Positions 20,001 through 31,590 of a stretch of DNA of 64,000 bases are shown piece after piece. Positions within the stretch are counted from its first letter, which is position 1. Each line of letters starts with the position of its first letter. The stretch covers positions 186,001 to 250,000 of the forward strand of contig NC_091879.1 in the NCBI RefSeq assembly GCF_019399895.1. The letters run 5' to 3'. The notes under the pieces were generated by a model. That model was given only the letters and a program-made list of their open reading frames with translations, was not told the DNA's origin and did no database searches. The position numbers and the translations under genes are program-made. This stretch comes from Cardiocondyla obscurior (Eukaryota > Arthropoda > Insecta > Hymenoptera > Formicidae).

Positions 20001-23000
20001 ATATATTTCGTTTTATTTCAGCCTGACGTCGATATTTCAGTATCGACGCTATCACTGAGTGAAATTATGAACTATTAATCATGAAAACAGTATTATTGAA
20101 ACGAAAATATGCGCATGTAATGCATTATATCGACGAAAGCTATTTGGATTTTATAAATTTTTGTGCAAAAATAAATTCACTAATAATAAAACGAAATAAA
20201 TAGAAGAAAAATTTTTTTTTTCTTACTTCATGCACTTGACGCGCGTTTTAATAATTAATTGCACCGCGTTCTTCATGGAAGAATCGAGGTAATCCCCGTC
20301 TACCGTACCCTACTCTGTGACCTGCTCTTGCTGAATGCGCATTGAATGATCAAAAATGACCAAGGCACGGCAGAATAGGGATTGCTCGTGCGATCCAGAC
20401 CGCGCGTGCATGCCTTTCTCCGACTATTGCTGTCCGCAACTTTGTAGGAACGCGAGGATGCGCGGTTCTCCGTAAAAATAAATTTTATACCTTGACAGTT
20501 GTCAGAGGTGACGATCGCGAATCACGTAATTAACTGCGGTTACATTGAAGCTTAATTGAAAATATTATTTTATACGCGTACTTGTGGTTTTTTTCTTTTT
20601 TTTCTTTCTTTTTTTTTTCCTACTTCGCTGATGAAAGAAGTGAATGCGATATCAGTCCCGTGAAGAAATACTCTTCGTTCCTTTCAAATTAAAATAGTAT
20701 TTACTTATGTGTTAATAGCGGCTAATCAATGCTCTTGAACGGCGGCGTTACTTTATTGCTTGACGGACGTCAAACGAGATTGCAAGCAAAAATGTTAATT
20801 TCCTGACTTCTAAATGTGGAAAGCTTATGCGCGGAAATTTCTTTCAGTGAACAAATCATATATAAATTATTGTATAAAGACCGTAAGAGATAACATTCAA
20901 CATTCTTCTAGAAATCAGCTGCGAAAGAAAGAAATGGCGGAAGTATCTTTTATAAATTACCGCACCATATTTTGGCATAAGACATATTTTTAAATTAATA
21001 TAATTACACGCTCGTGTTACACAAGTCAAAATCTTTTCATTAAATTTTACGAGACGATATTTATTTAAAGATAACGTTCATCAAAAACGTATTAACGCAG
21101 CGAGTGAAGAAGTGAGAAAAAAAAAAAAAGAAAACGCGCGTGAAGCAAAGGAAACTGATTTCATTTCATTGCAATGAGATGTAATTCGAAGCGAAACGGG
21201 TTTTTGGGAACGATATAAGGTATCTATAAAGAGATAATTATTTATCCGAGTCGATAAATATAACGAAACGATCGGTTTCTCGAAAAATATGTAATGCAAA
21301 TGGAAAGCTGCCATCTGCTCGATCTTCCATTTCGGTTTTAACGATCGGAACGCTTCAGTCGCGGACGGGCAAGAGATTGCGAAATGGAAAACTGCATTTG
21401 CAAGATAGCTCGCCAAAGTAATCCTAAGAACGTCAGGTTTTTCGCAATTCACCAATTAACGTCATTATCTGCTCGATATGTGATTTTAATTGAAATTACG
21501 AATTATTAGTTAAAGATAAGAATTTTCTAAAACTACAAGGCTAATTTATTTAAAACGCAATTTTTTTTTTTAATTTGTCGAGCTAATAAAATTTGAAAAA
21601 AATGCCGTCCTTTAAATAACAATACGCAATTAATTTAATTGAGAATTAGTTACGTTGAAAGAAAAAATTAATACGAGATTAAGGAGCGAGAAGCTAAATT
21701 TCTCGTCGCGTAAAGTTGACAAGAAACGGAAATGAAGAAATAAATAATAAGCGCGCCGCGGCGAGTCGTAATTTATCCACGCGCGAGGCGGCTGCAGATC
21801 AAATCGCAATATTTTTTCATTATTCACATGTGCATCTCTCATTTTTCATCAGCGAGCTATTACCAGCCTCGCCGATTAAAGAGAGGAAGAAAGAAAGAAA
21901 GAAAGAAAGAAAAGGAAAAAAAAAGAAAAAGAAAAAAAAAAATGCAGAGGAAGAGAATGTCTTTCTTGTGATCCGTTCGGTATCATCTCGGCGCTTATAC
22001 TTTCTCGCAACGAATCGGCATTCCACAGTGTCATTTCAAGCACATCAATTGTCCGTACGTACGTGGACAATCTGTAGACAAGGACCTATCACGTATTTTA
22101 CAACTACGCGATGCTAAATATAGTTGTGTATAATTTCTCTGCGCGCTGTCATCTCGATTCAGACTTTCTTTAGGGAATTTATTTTATTGCTTCGCGATCT
22201 TCTCAGCTTAACTGACAAAGTATACGTTGAGACATGTGACGTTAACTTAATTATTTTTTAACGTTGCAATAAAAAGTTTTCTTAAAAATATTTTTTAATT
22301 GCGTAATAAAAGAAAAGATATTATAAGAAAATAATAAAAAGATTGATGCAATCGAATACTGCACGTAGCGTAAGATTTTATACAATCTGCGTAACAGCTT
22401 TTCCACTCAAAAATGGGAAGCTAAATTAATTTACTTTCTTCGTGCGGCTAGTTTAAGTGTAATCAGATTACTATCTGGGAGCAATTAGTCAATGACCGGC
22501 GACATAAAAATTCATGAGATAATGCGGAAGTGATTTTCCCGCGATTGAATGTGATACGAGAATTTCTCTCCGTTCACGGAAGAGTTATGAAAGGGTTAAG
22601 CGTCACGGAGGAGCATCTGCGCGCAGTGATTTCCATGCCTCGTATTACGCCATCGATTACGCGGATGACCGTATTGGAAACTCCTAGAGCGAGCGCGCCG
22701 GGGTTACTTTTCTATCGCGAATAACCGGACGAAGATCGCCGCTCACTGCCGTGAAACAACCGCGACGTGAATCTTTGAATCTCGATTTAGCAACGTCGGA
22801 CGCTAAATAACCGACGGCTGACAGGAATCTGAACGAATTTTACGTTACAATATTAAAATCATGAAATTGAAACGGACGATGGAACGTATATTTCAACAAT
22901 GAAGAGGAATGATCCTCTGTTGAAACCTTTTGTCCGATCTTTCCATGGGAATAAAACCAAATAATAATAATTACAACATTATCTTATTAAAAAAAAAAAA

Positions 23001-24246
23001 ACCACAACCGGCAGAAAGTAAAAAATTATTAGTCGAGTAACGATCATTATACGTAATCGCGACGATAAAAAAAAAATTAGATTTTAACAAATCGAGACGA
23101 TGAGTCTTAATCTATTTGATCAAATAATAAAACCGGCGAACTAAAAATACCGGACAAATATTTGACGTGTTAAGTGCTGCGAGATACTTGAATAAAAGAA
23201 CTTCGAATAACATAATTTCTCATCGGCCTGCCGCATTATGCCGCGGATAACCCGTAGAAATTCCCGATCGTCCGCACATAGTAGTTACGTATTACGATAT
23301 TTCTTCTTCACGAAGTGCACATTTATTATGTAGGTTTATTATCGCAATATAATTCAACCGCGTTGCACAAATAGGTCGATACGGCGAACGGTATTATCGT
23401 GTCGATAATTTATTACCGATTTATTCTAAGCTGTTTATTAAATCTTTATTTATTAATTTTTTTTTTCACGTTTAAATTATTTATGTAATCTAATTACTGT
23501 ACAATCTGCCGTCAAGATGTTACTCCGTGCTGTTTAACTGCGGATATATCAAATTTACTTGACAAAAAGTATACTGACATTATATTATTATATTATTAAA
23601 AGTGAATTAAATTTTATAATATTAATCTGTACTTCATCACGTAAACGGATACTTGATGTTCTCCATCGATTTAACGTGCATCAAAAAAATAGACGTAAAT
23701 CTGAAGTGTTCGAGCGCTATTATTATTTTAATTATGCAGAATTACTTAAGCTTCTTGAATACCTATACGTCAAAACCGCAAAGTTACATATCGAAAATGT
23801 ACCATCTACATAGTCGTTGGTAACCACAGTTTTTCAATACATTTTGCAAGTCTGTTAAAACGATCTGGAATGCCTCTTCACAAAGGTATTTTTTTTATTT
23901 CAGAATAACGCCCGGGAATGTTCAGAATGCTCGGAAAGTGCTATCTCGCCCGCAACGTCACAAATCAAACCTGACGTTCGCGCATTATTCGGTTGCCTTA
24001 CGAAAGACTGCGTTTCCAACGAGACGCGCGTACTCTTTCCAAAAATGTACTCGGCGCTCGCATCTCTTTCCTTAAAATGCCGCAGATTAACATCGCTGAA
24101 CTGCCCTGACATCAATTTCTCGTGTACGAGGAAACGCTTTCCTTCGCAGAGCACGTACCTCGCGGCCCACGAAAGTCTTTCGCATCTCGCGGGGATGCGT
24201 CGCGCGCGTTTTTCGTCCTGCCGATCTTCGTGCGAGATTCCGCGGC
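20001..24246. other. Gene-poor intergenic DNA
   Basis: No supported gene. It includes the GAAA-rich run near 21.9 kb and AT-rich DNA through 23.8 kb. At 23904 a good acceptor (pyrimidine tract, TTTCAG) opens a plus-strand frame of about 125 codons to 24278, but the opposite strand is equally open there and neither protein resembles a family I know, so I do not call an exon. Confidence 0.35.
21887..21942. repeat. (GAAA)n purine tract
   Basis: Tandem GAAA units grade into A-rich sequence with scattered G, giving a 55-nt purine-only strand. Confidence 0.9.
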
Positions 24247-24330
24247 AAGGTAAAGGCGCAGCGATGAGGCAAGGGTGAGACAAGGCGGCGCAGGGCAAGG
24301 CAGGAGGCGACAAGGTGAGGCACGCCGAGG
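24247..24330. repeat. G-rich GGCAAGG-type degenerate repeat
   Basis: About ten imperfect copies of a GGCAAGG/GAGGCAAGG motif lie on the plus strand, nearly free of T. The many GG doublets could support G-quadruplex structure. No gene is assigned. Confidence 0.55.
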
Positions 24331-24548
24331 AAGCCACCGGGACCCCTCTACCTTGCCGCCCACCTGGGCCCCTGCCGGGCACCACCGTTCAAGAATCATC
24401 TTATTAGAGTTCACCGTGCTATATAAACCCAACGTGCCGGCGTGCCGAGTAGTTACGTGCCGACTTTATTCACAGTCGTGCGCCGGAGAGTGCATCGACG
24501 ACGTAACTGCACAGCACAATACATTTGCATCCCGGGGCATCCCTGTTC

Positions 24549-24688
24549 TCGTGACGCAGATCAAAACGATCCAGATCAAAATGATCTGGATCAAAAAGAT
24601 TTAGATCAAAACGCAATTAAAGGGGAGAGTGGGGGAGGGTACAAACTCGTCTAATTAGACTCGCGGATTATTTTGATCTGCGTCACGA
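24549..24688. repeat. 18-bp perfect inverted repeat flanking 15-bp tandem repeats
   Basis: The arms TCGTGACGCAGATCAAAA (24549-24566) and its exact reverse complement (24671-24688) bound 104 bp. Starting in the left arm are four imperfect 15-bp units of the form CAGATCAAAACGATC (24557-24616). This could be a small fold-back element. No gene overlaps it. Confidence 0.75.
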
Positions 24689-25244
24689 AAGCAGCCCCGT
24701 TCGTATCTCCACGTTTTGTGAAACCCTCCCGAGAAGTAGCTAATCGCGTGAAAGCCCTCCGAAAGACACGAACGCTGGGCAAGAACGGAGTTTTTCTCAG
24801 TGTATTTAATTCATTGAGAATTGAATTTTTTTCTTTTTTTTTTTTAATCAGTGCACGAGTAGTTGAAGCGTGGTCCTCTTTATCGGAAAAATATTTGATT
24901 ATTTGGTACTTTAGAAAATAAAACGTACAATTTAATCCGTGAGTTTTTATGATTAAAAAAAATATATAATTAAACTGTTTAACAAAAATATTAAGCTCGT
25001 TATATTTTTCTCGTCCCAACGTTCGTATCTTTATTAACCCTCGACGAAATTGCTTTCGCGAGCATGTATTTTATTTAAATAATAAAAAAAGAAAAAAGCG
25101 GAAGCTGTTGCTATATTTCTCACACGCAGTGTTAATTTGAAATTTTTTCAGTGCGCGTTGATCGTTCTAAAGGATTGTCTCGTTGTTTTTCGAGTACGCG
25201 AGTTAGCGTGGTTCCTGCACGTCGATATTTAGTGCGACCAAAAG

Positions 25245-26284
25245 ATGTATTACCTGCAGGTACGTGCGAGATTAAATTACTTAACTATTAATCTAACTCT
25301 CGTGATATTTCTATTCTCGCGGATTAAAAAAAAAAAAAACATGACTTTTTATCGCTCAGGTTTATAATTATTTTCATGTAACTCGATAATTTTAAAAAAC
25401 GTAATTAACTTCGGGAGTGTCGCGGATAAAGTTTTATAATCGTGAAAGAGGGAAAAATCGCGAGATTAATCATTAAGAGATTTAATTTATTAGAAAGGCC
25501 TCTGCATAATCTTTGCTTTACGTCTCATTATTGTTCTACTAATTGTCACGCACTTCATTCATTGTAATTTATTATAATAAATTAAATAATTTATGTTAAT
25601 TTGTGCGCGAATAAAAGTCAATTATAATTTATCAACGTAAAAATGGCAGTAAATCTTTCTTGTTTGAGAAAAAGCCAGCTACCCTCTACGTCGTACGGTT
25701 CTGCATAAAATATTCCAATTCCCTACTGCCAATCGATAAATAAAATACGATTAAATACGATTCCATGTCGGATTAGAGACCAAGACCGAAGCTAAATTAA
25801 AATTTGACCAACCAAAGCGAAGTCTTCTAAAATCAAATGTTGACATTCTCGCTTGTCTGATTAATCAAATTTCAATTTAATATCAGTCTCGATCCCTAGT
25901 CCGGTACGTTCGCGGAGGGAAACTGCGTGAAACTCGTCTTGCCGTACGCGAGTTGATTAGCCAAGAGCACTCTCCCTTCTCGCTCCGCGCGACCTTTACG
26001 GTTTGTAAAACTTTGCTACGACTCAATCCTTCCTCTCCAGTCGTAGGAGTCGACGCGCTGATAGAAGGGTTTTGTTGTAAATCACCCGCGGCCAGGTGAA
26101 TTCACATCCCGCTTGATTAATCGTACGCGGGTCTCTTATCCGCGGCGAATCGGCGATTTGCAACGCGGGCTGGCTGTCGATCATCTCGCAACGGCAGCCA
26201 CAGTCGCAAAATTATTTTGATTGACCGACAAATTTCGCGTAAACGGTTGACTTTGTTATTTCGTTGTTTGTTCGAGGAGAGTGT

Positions 26285-26318
<34 letters not shown>

Positions 26319-29300
26319 CGATAAATTCAGTTCCGAGGAAACGCCGTGGCACGCAGCAAATCCGATCTCCGTTCTCTATTGTCGTTAGTGTGTCTCATTA
26401 TTTCTTCTTATTAAAATATGAAAGAAAGCGATTACAACAATGCCCGGTGATATCATCGCGTAATATACACACGTCAAACGCGCGCCCACACGACGTATGC
26501 ATCTACATTATAATGAGATATTAATGAACTAACGGGCGCACGCAATCGCGATCGTCAGTCTCCAGCAGTGTCTTCTCACGCTTGTTCGCATTTCGATTGA
26601 CTACTAGAACGAAGTTGTGACATCCTCGCGGGATGAGTCTTTGCATACTCGCACTTTCTCTCTTCCGCAAAAAAAAAAAAAAAAAAAAAAAAATCTACAC
26701 TCTCCTCCTCTATAAATATATTTATATATTTGATGATGTAATACGTTACAAACATTTTTTAACTATTTCCTTTTATCTTTAATTAAAAAAAAATTTTATA
26801 TTAAAAAAAATTATATATTTGCTTATTCTTTCTCAGCCTCAAGTGCGTTTGTATTTTATACTTAATGTACACCTATTCCTCGGCGGCGCGTTGCAATCGA
26901 AGTACAGGGTTAAGAGCATAATATAAAGGTCTCGACTGTCGCAATAGAGCACAGATCGTCGGACGCGTCTCCGTTGACGTAACCGTCGCCGGCATTATTG
27001 ATTCGGTCTGCTCCTTTTTCACGTCGATTTTCCCTTGCGTCGCGCGACCTGTTATTACGCCGGAAAAAAGATTCGCAAAAGCATCCCGCGGTGCTTATCT
27101 TACGCGAAATCGCGACCTGATCGTTGCGCATGAACATTTGCCAATCGCCCTAAAGCGATAAGCATAAAGCGTTATGCCGATTAACGTACTGTATTATATA
27201 ATAAAAATTATTTATGATAATATTAATTATTGAACTATAAAGTTTTACAACAAATTATTGCAAGATCACATTTGCATTCTCGTTTGTGCAATTTGTGTAA
27301 CGAACGGCGCAATGATGGCAATGATAACGGGCGCTGGGGATGATAAACGTACGATCGGCTGGAATTATTTTATTTAATTCGCGTTTCGTCAGACCGTAAT
27401 TATTTCCATCAATCTCGCGGAGTCGCGGCCGCGCGGAAAACTCAGTCGTTGCGCTGCGAGGAAAAGAAATAATCCCGCGTCTTGACGTACTAAATATCAA
27501 GCTCCGGTGCCGACGAAGGAGACACTTGATTTATTAAAATTACACGCGTATCTTATAACACGAGCTCGCGGCTCGCTCGGGCTGATAAGCTACGCGACAA
27601 ATGTCAGTTTGCACACGAGAACGGTTCTCTCGCGATACGCGACGCCGGATCTGAAAGTTGAGAGGCGTGATTCAGGCAAAAGGTCCTGTTGCAATAGAGA
27701 ACTCGACGGAAGCTCGTATATTAACTGCCGCCTCGGCCATCATCGATCTGCTTCTCTAATAATTTTCCGCGGCAGATGAAATTGCTAAAGTAAATATGAA
27801 GCTCGAACCGAATGTCGTATGCGCGTCTCTGCTTCTGGCGCTACGCTGTCTGTAATATTGCTTCACGGCATCGCGACAACTTATTACGTTCTCATTACGC
27901 AGACCCGGACGATTTATCGAAATGTCGAGAGCTGACATATGTTCCGGTGATAAAAAAACGCGTCTTCGTTGCGCGCTTATATCGCAAACGCGAATTGACG
28001 CGCATCGCCACGGCAAGCTCGCGCCGTGGGATAAGTAATAGGCCATGTTCGCAACGCTTTATTACGCATCAAGGCATAATATTACAGATATTTCACTTTC
28101 GTTATCCTGGAAGGATAAAAGCTATCATTGAAGAATGCGTTTTTATCAAAATTTTCCCGATGCGCCACAATTTGGCGATAAGTGAATCTAATTTAGCAAA
28201 ACGTTTGGCCTGCAATGCGCGCAAGTGAGACAACTTTCTCTCGTCCGGTGCGAAAAATTATTAAATTATTCTAAGTAAAAGAAAAAAAAAAAAAAAAAGA
28301 AACACCCGTTGTATCATAGCGCGCCATAGTGGCTTAAGAGAAATTTCTACCTCTGGCACTTCAATAGCGGTAATGAAGAATATATTATCCATTTATTTAA
28401 GATCTCACACTAAGACGACGTAATAATATTTCATTAAAGCAACCGCCAACGTTCTCCTCCCGTTACAAAGAAGTGCTCGTCGATGTGGCAATATGCATGT
28501 TAGAAAAACTTTACGAGGCGCATCTTCTTTCTTAATTCAATCGTTCACGTTGCTGAACCGCATTTTTTCTTCGTTTCACGCGTTTTTATTCAGAATTATA
28601 ATGAAAATTAGTATTCAGTCAATTATGGTATTGGTTTCGATTTCTATTCGGACTTTTTTCGAGAAAATCTCGCGTTATGTAATTCTCGCTTTGGTTCTGT
28701 CAACCCTTAAATGGTATGTTAAGTTACGGTAAATAAATCCTAAATGCACACAGTGTAAAACAGACGCTATTCGGATTATATAAAAATTATCCTAACCCGA
28801 CCTAATTAAGCAATCTCATTAGTGATGTCTGTTTCACGCTGTGCACCGGTGCACATATGAAACGCTCCCGTTACGATCGGAGGGCTTAATACTAGAGGGA
28901 TGTTTTCACTTAATTCGCTTCTAATCGGCGAAATATATTTCGCGAGGGTATGCTTCCTAACATTTCCGGTTTCTTTTACGCAGCTGGTCGTGCTTTGCGT
29001 GACGGTAGCCAGCGTTATCGGCGACCTGCCGCCGGGCACGCGGCGCAACACTTATCTGCCGCCAGAGCCGACGAAGGGCGGCGGTTACACGTACAGCAAG
29101 CCGACAGTGCCGTTTCCGAAGCCTACGCCATCGGTGCCGTTTCCTACGCGTCCGACTCCGTTCCCTGGACCTAGACCGACACCGACCTTCCCTGGACCCA
29201 GGCCAACACCGACCTTCCCCGGGCCCAGACCGACTCCTACTTTCCCTGGACCCAGGCCGACTCCTACCTTCCCTACCAGGACTCCGGGAACCTTCCCGAC

Positions 29301-29891
29301 ACCGTCACCGGGTACGTTCCCACCCAGACCGAGACCCACACCTACTTTCCCGGATTACACCGGCCAGCCAAGCGGAGGCGATGGAAACGTCATTGGTCCT
29401 GGTGTAAGTATATCTTATAGCTATATGTATATCGAAGTAAGTTTCCCTCCCGAAGTGAGTCTTAAATTAAATTAATTTTAAATTGCTATAGTTTCAATTT
29501 TGCTTTTTTTTAAATAACATTAATTTGTAACCATTTCTTTGAATAATAATTTTTTCCCGAAAGATAACTTCTAATATTTTAATTCTTAAACAGCCATTTA
29601 ATGTTTTATACTGTATTGTAGCATGATCATCATCATCACGAGCCTGGCATGCCATTCGACTTCAACTACGCCGTAAAGGACGATGCTTACGGCAACGATT
29701 ATTCTCACAACGCTATTAGCGACGGCGAGGTCGTTCGCGGTGAATATAAGATACAGCTACCGGACGGTAGAACGCAGCTCGTGCGATACACCGCGGATTG
29801 GCAGCACGGTTTTAGCGCGCAAGTCTCTTACGACGGCAATCCTCGCTTCGACATACCGAGACCGGGTGGAAGCTTCAATCGAGGCTACTAG
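25245..29891 (+). CDS. Secreted cuticle protein with R&R chitin-binding domain
   Basis: A structural protein of the exoskeleton, secreted by epidermis and binding chitin through an extended R&R (chitin_bind_4) domain. Proposed exons are 25245-25259 (MYYLQ), 28984-29403 and 29622-29891, giving 234 residues. All introns are phase 0 (CAG|gtacgt to acgcag|CTG; GGT|gtaagt to ttgtag|CAT). Joining the 15-nt first exon to exon 2 produces a clean signal peptide, MYYLQLVVLCVTVASVIG, then a mature DLPPGTRR start. Residues about 40-140 are Pro/Thr/Phe-rich, with four 9-residue FPGPRPTPT repeats. A His-rich linker follows, then the R&R domain (about 155-215) with GEYKIQLPDGRTQLVRYTAD, resembling resilin-like/RR-2 proteins. 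The first exon is inferred 3.7 kb upstream. An alternative is an in-frame ATG at 28900 read through the exon 2 acceptor, which gives a poorer signal sequence. Confidence 0.85.
25769..25903. repeat. Imperfect 41-bp inverted repeat (hairpin)
   Basis: The left arm (CGGATTAGAGACCAAGACCG continuing to 25810) pairs with the reverse complement of 25863-25903 at roughly 70 percent of positions, with a loop of about 50 nt. It is either a decayed MITE or a long imperfect hairpin precursor. It lies inside the cuticle gene intron. Confidence 0.55.
26274..26707. mobile_element. Candidate fold-back element with GAGGAGAGTGTAGA-poly(T) arms
   Basis: The left end is GAGGAGAGTGTAGA followed by 28 T. The right end is 25 A followed by the exact reverse complement of the same 14 bases. 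Together they make perfect inverted arms of 39 bp bounding a 434-bp unit with no coding sequence. This looks like a MITE or fold-back transposon, although paired homopolymers next to an inverted repeat could also come from a local inversion-duplication. No target-site duplication is evident at the proposed ends. Confidence 0.55.
28840..28855. repeat. 16-bp perfect palindrome TGTGCACCGGTGCACA
   Basis: The palindrome is extended by flanking GTTTCA (28831-28836) and TGAAAC (28858-28863), making a 33-bp near-symmetric site 129 bp before cuticle exon 2. It could be a binding site for a dimeric regulator. Confidence 0.7.
29161..29268 (+). repeat. Four 27-bp tandem units inside the cuticle gene
   Basis: Units begin at 29161, 29188, 29215 and 29242, each encoding FPGPRPTPT. 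Differences are mostly synonymous, so the peptide repeat is under constraint. This is a likely site of copy-number polymorphism. Confidence 0.95.
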
Positions 29892-30317
29892 CTTTAGCGA
29901 CAGGTCCTAGAGTTGTTCAATTTTTATCGAATCGAAAAGACTACGGGACGCAACGAACTGTTGATTATATCGCAAGTAACAATAATTATTTTAAATGAGT
30001 TGAAAATTAGCAGGGACTTATATCGTAAAAAGTATGATAGCTAACGTAGAAACCGAGTGTTTGCTGTACGTTTCTTACTACGACACACCAGTAGTATATT
30101 CAGCATTTTAGAATTCACGAAAAATTTATATAAATAATGATTATTTTTCAATTTTTGTTCGCAAAGCAAGTTTTAAACCGAAAAAGAAAAACGGAAAAAA
30201 ATATAACTAGGCATACAGAAATAATAAAACATATCAGATGATATTAATAAACGCTAAGTAAATATATATTGAACAGGAAACATACCTTTAATTTTCTTCG
30301 TAAATTTTACTAAGTAT
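29892..30317. other. Convergent 3' flanks of the cuticle gene and ATP23
   Basis: AT-rich non-coding DNA between two stop codons. AATAAA at 30223-30228 on the plus strand is a plausible cuticle-gene polyadenylation signal, giving a 3'UTR of about 350 nt. No separate gene is seen. Confidence 0.6.
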
Positions 30318-31590
30318 TTACAGGTCATACCCATATAAATGTCCTTCTGCATACGCTCGCGGCATATCACATGAATTCCTACGAATTCTTCTCCCAATTG
30401 GCTCCAAATCGTTGTAGCATTTCGTAAACACCTTTTCTATAGCTGCATCAGCCACTTCCGATGATACTTTGGTCGCGGCCATTAATGACATCTTAGCTTT
30501 GTGTTTCACACAATTCTAGAAAAATAACATTATATGTTAGCGTAAAATACTCCATTATAAATTAGAAATAGCTATCATTAACGTGCAGGAATTTCTTAGA
30601 ATAATAATTTACTTGATGTGTTGCTTTGATGTTGACGAAAGACGAGTCGCCTTGCAAAAGCGAGCTCATGAAGCTGCAGTGCCCGAGATTCGCCGCTCTA
30701 ATTTCCGTGCAGGCCAGATGATGAATATTTTTTACATCCAATTTGTTACGGCAATAATCAAACATGTGAATCATTTCGTGCAAAAGAACTCCCCGGACGT
30801 TGCTCTCACCAACTGCTGTATTTTGGCAGACAACAATCTGTAAATTATTATTTAAAGCACTGATAAATATAGTAAGTCAAACGAATCTATCGTATTATTT
30901 TAACAGACAGGTATAAAAAAAAATTTTGATCGAGAAATTGAAGGGAGCATTTACCTGATTGAAGTCTGAATCATATCCACCTGTCACCATTGGATTGCAC
31001 ACCTCACAGGAAATATGCCTCCTAATATCCACTTCACTGAAATGTTAATAAAAAAAAATAAACTTTATAGATATAACTTTATAAATATATGTGCAACGTA
31101 AAAAAATAAATTACAAACCATCCAGAACTTTTCAGCGCTCCTAACATAAGTTTTATTATAGGACCTGGAAGCAACATATATAAAATTAAAAAAAAAAAAC
31201 ATTGTTAGATATTAACTGAAATCAAAAATAAAATAATATATATAATTCTGTAAGAAAAACAAGGAATATAAGTAAGAGTAACACCTGTAGGCACGAGAAT
31301 ATTAAAAATAAGTTTGTATCGCTGCACTGTTTCCTGTTATTATTCGTATAAGAAGATGTCTTACTTTTTTTTATACATTTATAAACATTGTCTTCGCATT
31401 TGGCTTTGTCTAATGATTCTCGACCCTGAGCGCCAACAAATATTTTAAACCAGCTACGTTGAATTTTTCCTCCTCTTCTTTCCGGGTACATATCGGATCC
31501 CCATAATCCGCTGATGTCCACCGTCGTTACGTTGCTAGCCCCGACCTCGTCCTTTTTTCCCTCGCCCATTTTTTCATTCTCGACTGTCAT
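30318..31590 (-). CDS. ATP23: Mitochondrial inner-membrane metalloprotease ATP23
   Basis: ATP23 is a zinc peptidase of the mitochondrial intermembrane space. In yeast it processes and chaperones ATP synthase subunit 6, and the mammalian homologue was named XRCC6BP1. Five minus-strand exons are 31365-31590, 31119-31164, 30955-31036, 30613-30837 and 30318-30515, together 777 nt (258 aa). Joins are A|gtaaga to ttccag|GT, TG|gtttgt to tttcag|TG, CAG|gtaaat to cag|ATT, and CAA|gtaaat to ttctag|AAT, all in frame. Family landmarks are the HISCEVC cysteine pair region, GGYDSDFNQIVVCQN, the active site HEMIHMFDYCR (HExxH), HLACTEIRAANL, and the C-terminal cysteine block CVKHKAKMSL...CYNDLEPIGRR. There is no N-terminal presequence, as expected for twin-cysteine import. 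The start at 31590 is the first ATG of the open frame; 31569 is a second choice. Confidence 0.95.

Larger units (their letters stand above)
25260..28983 (+). other. Long first intron of the cuticle protein gene
   Basis: 3.7 kb without a recognised exon. Such long first introns often hold enhancers. It contains an imperfect 41-bp inverted repeat (25769-25903), the 434-bp inverted-arm element (26274-26707) and a palindrome 130 bp before exon 2. Open frames at 27.5-28.2 kb are on both strands, resemble nothing known and are not called. Confidence 0.6.

Noticed and set aside
23900..24385. 161-codon open frame on minus and about 125 open codons on plus after a good acceptor
   Set aside because: Both strands are open over the same CpG-rich segment, and neither translation shows a motif or domain I recognise.
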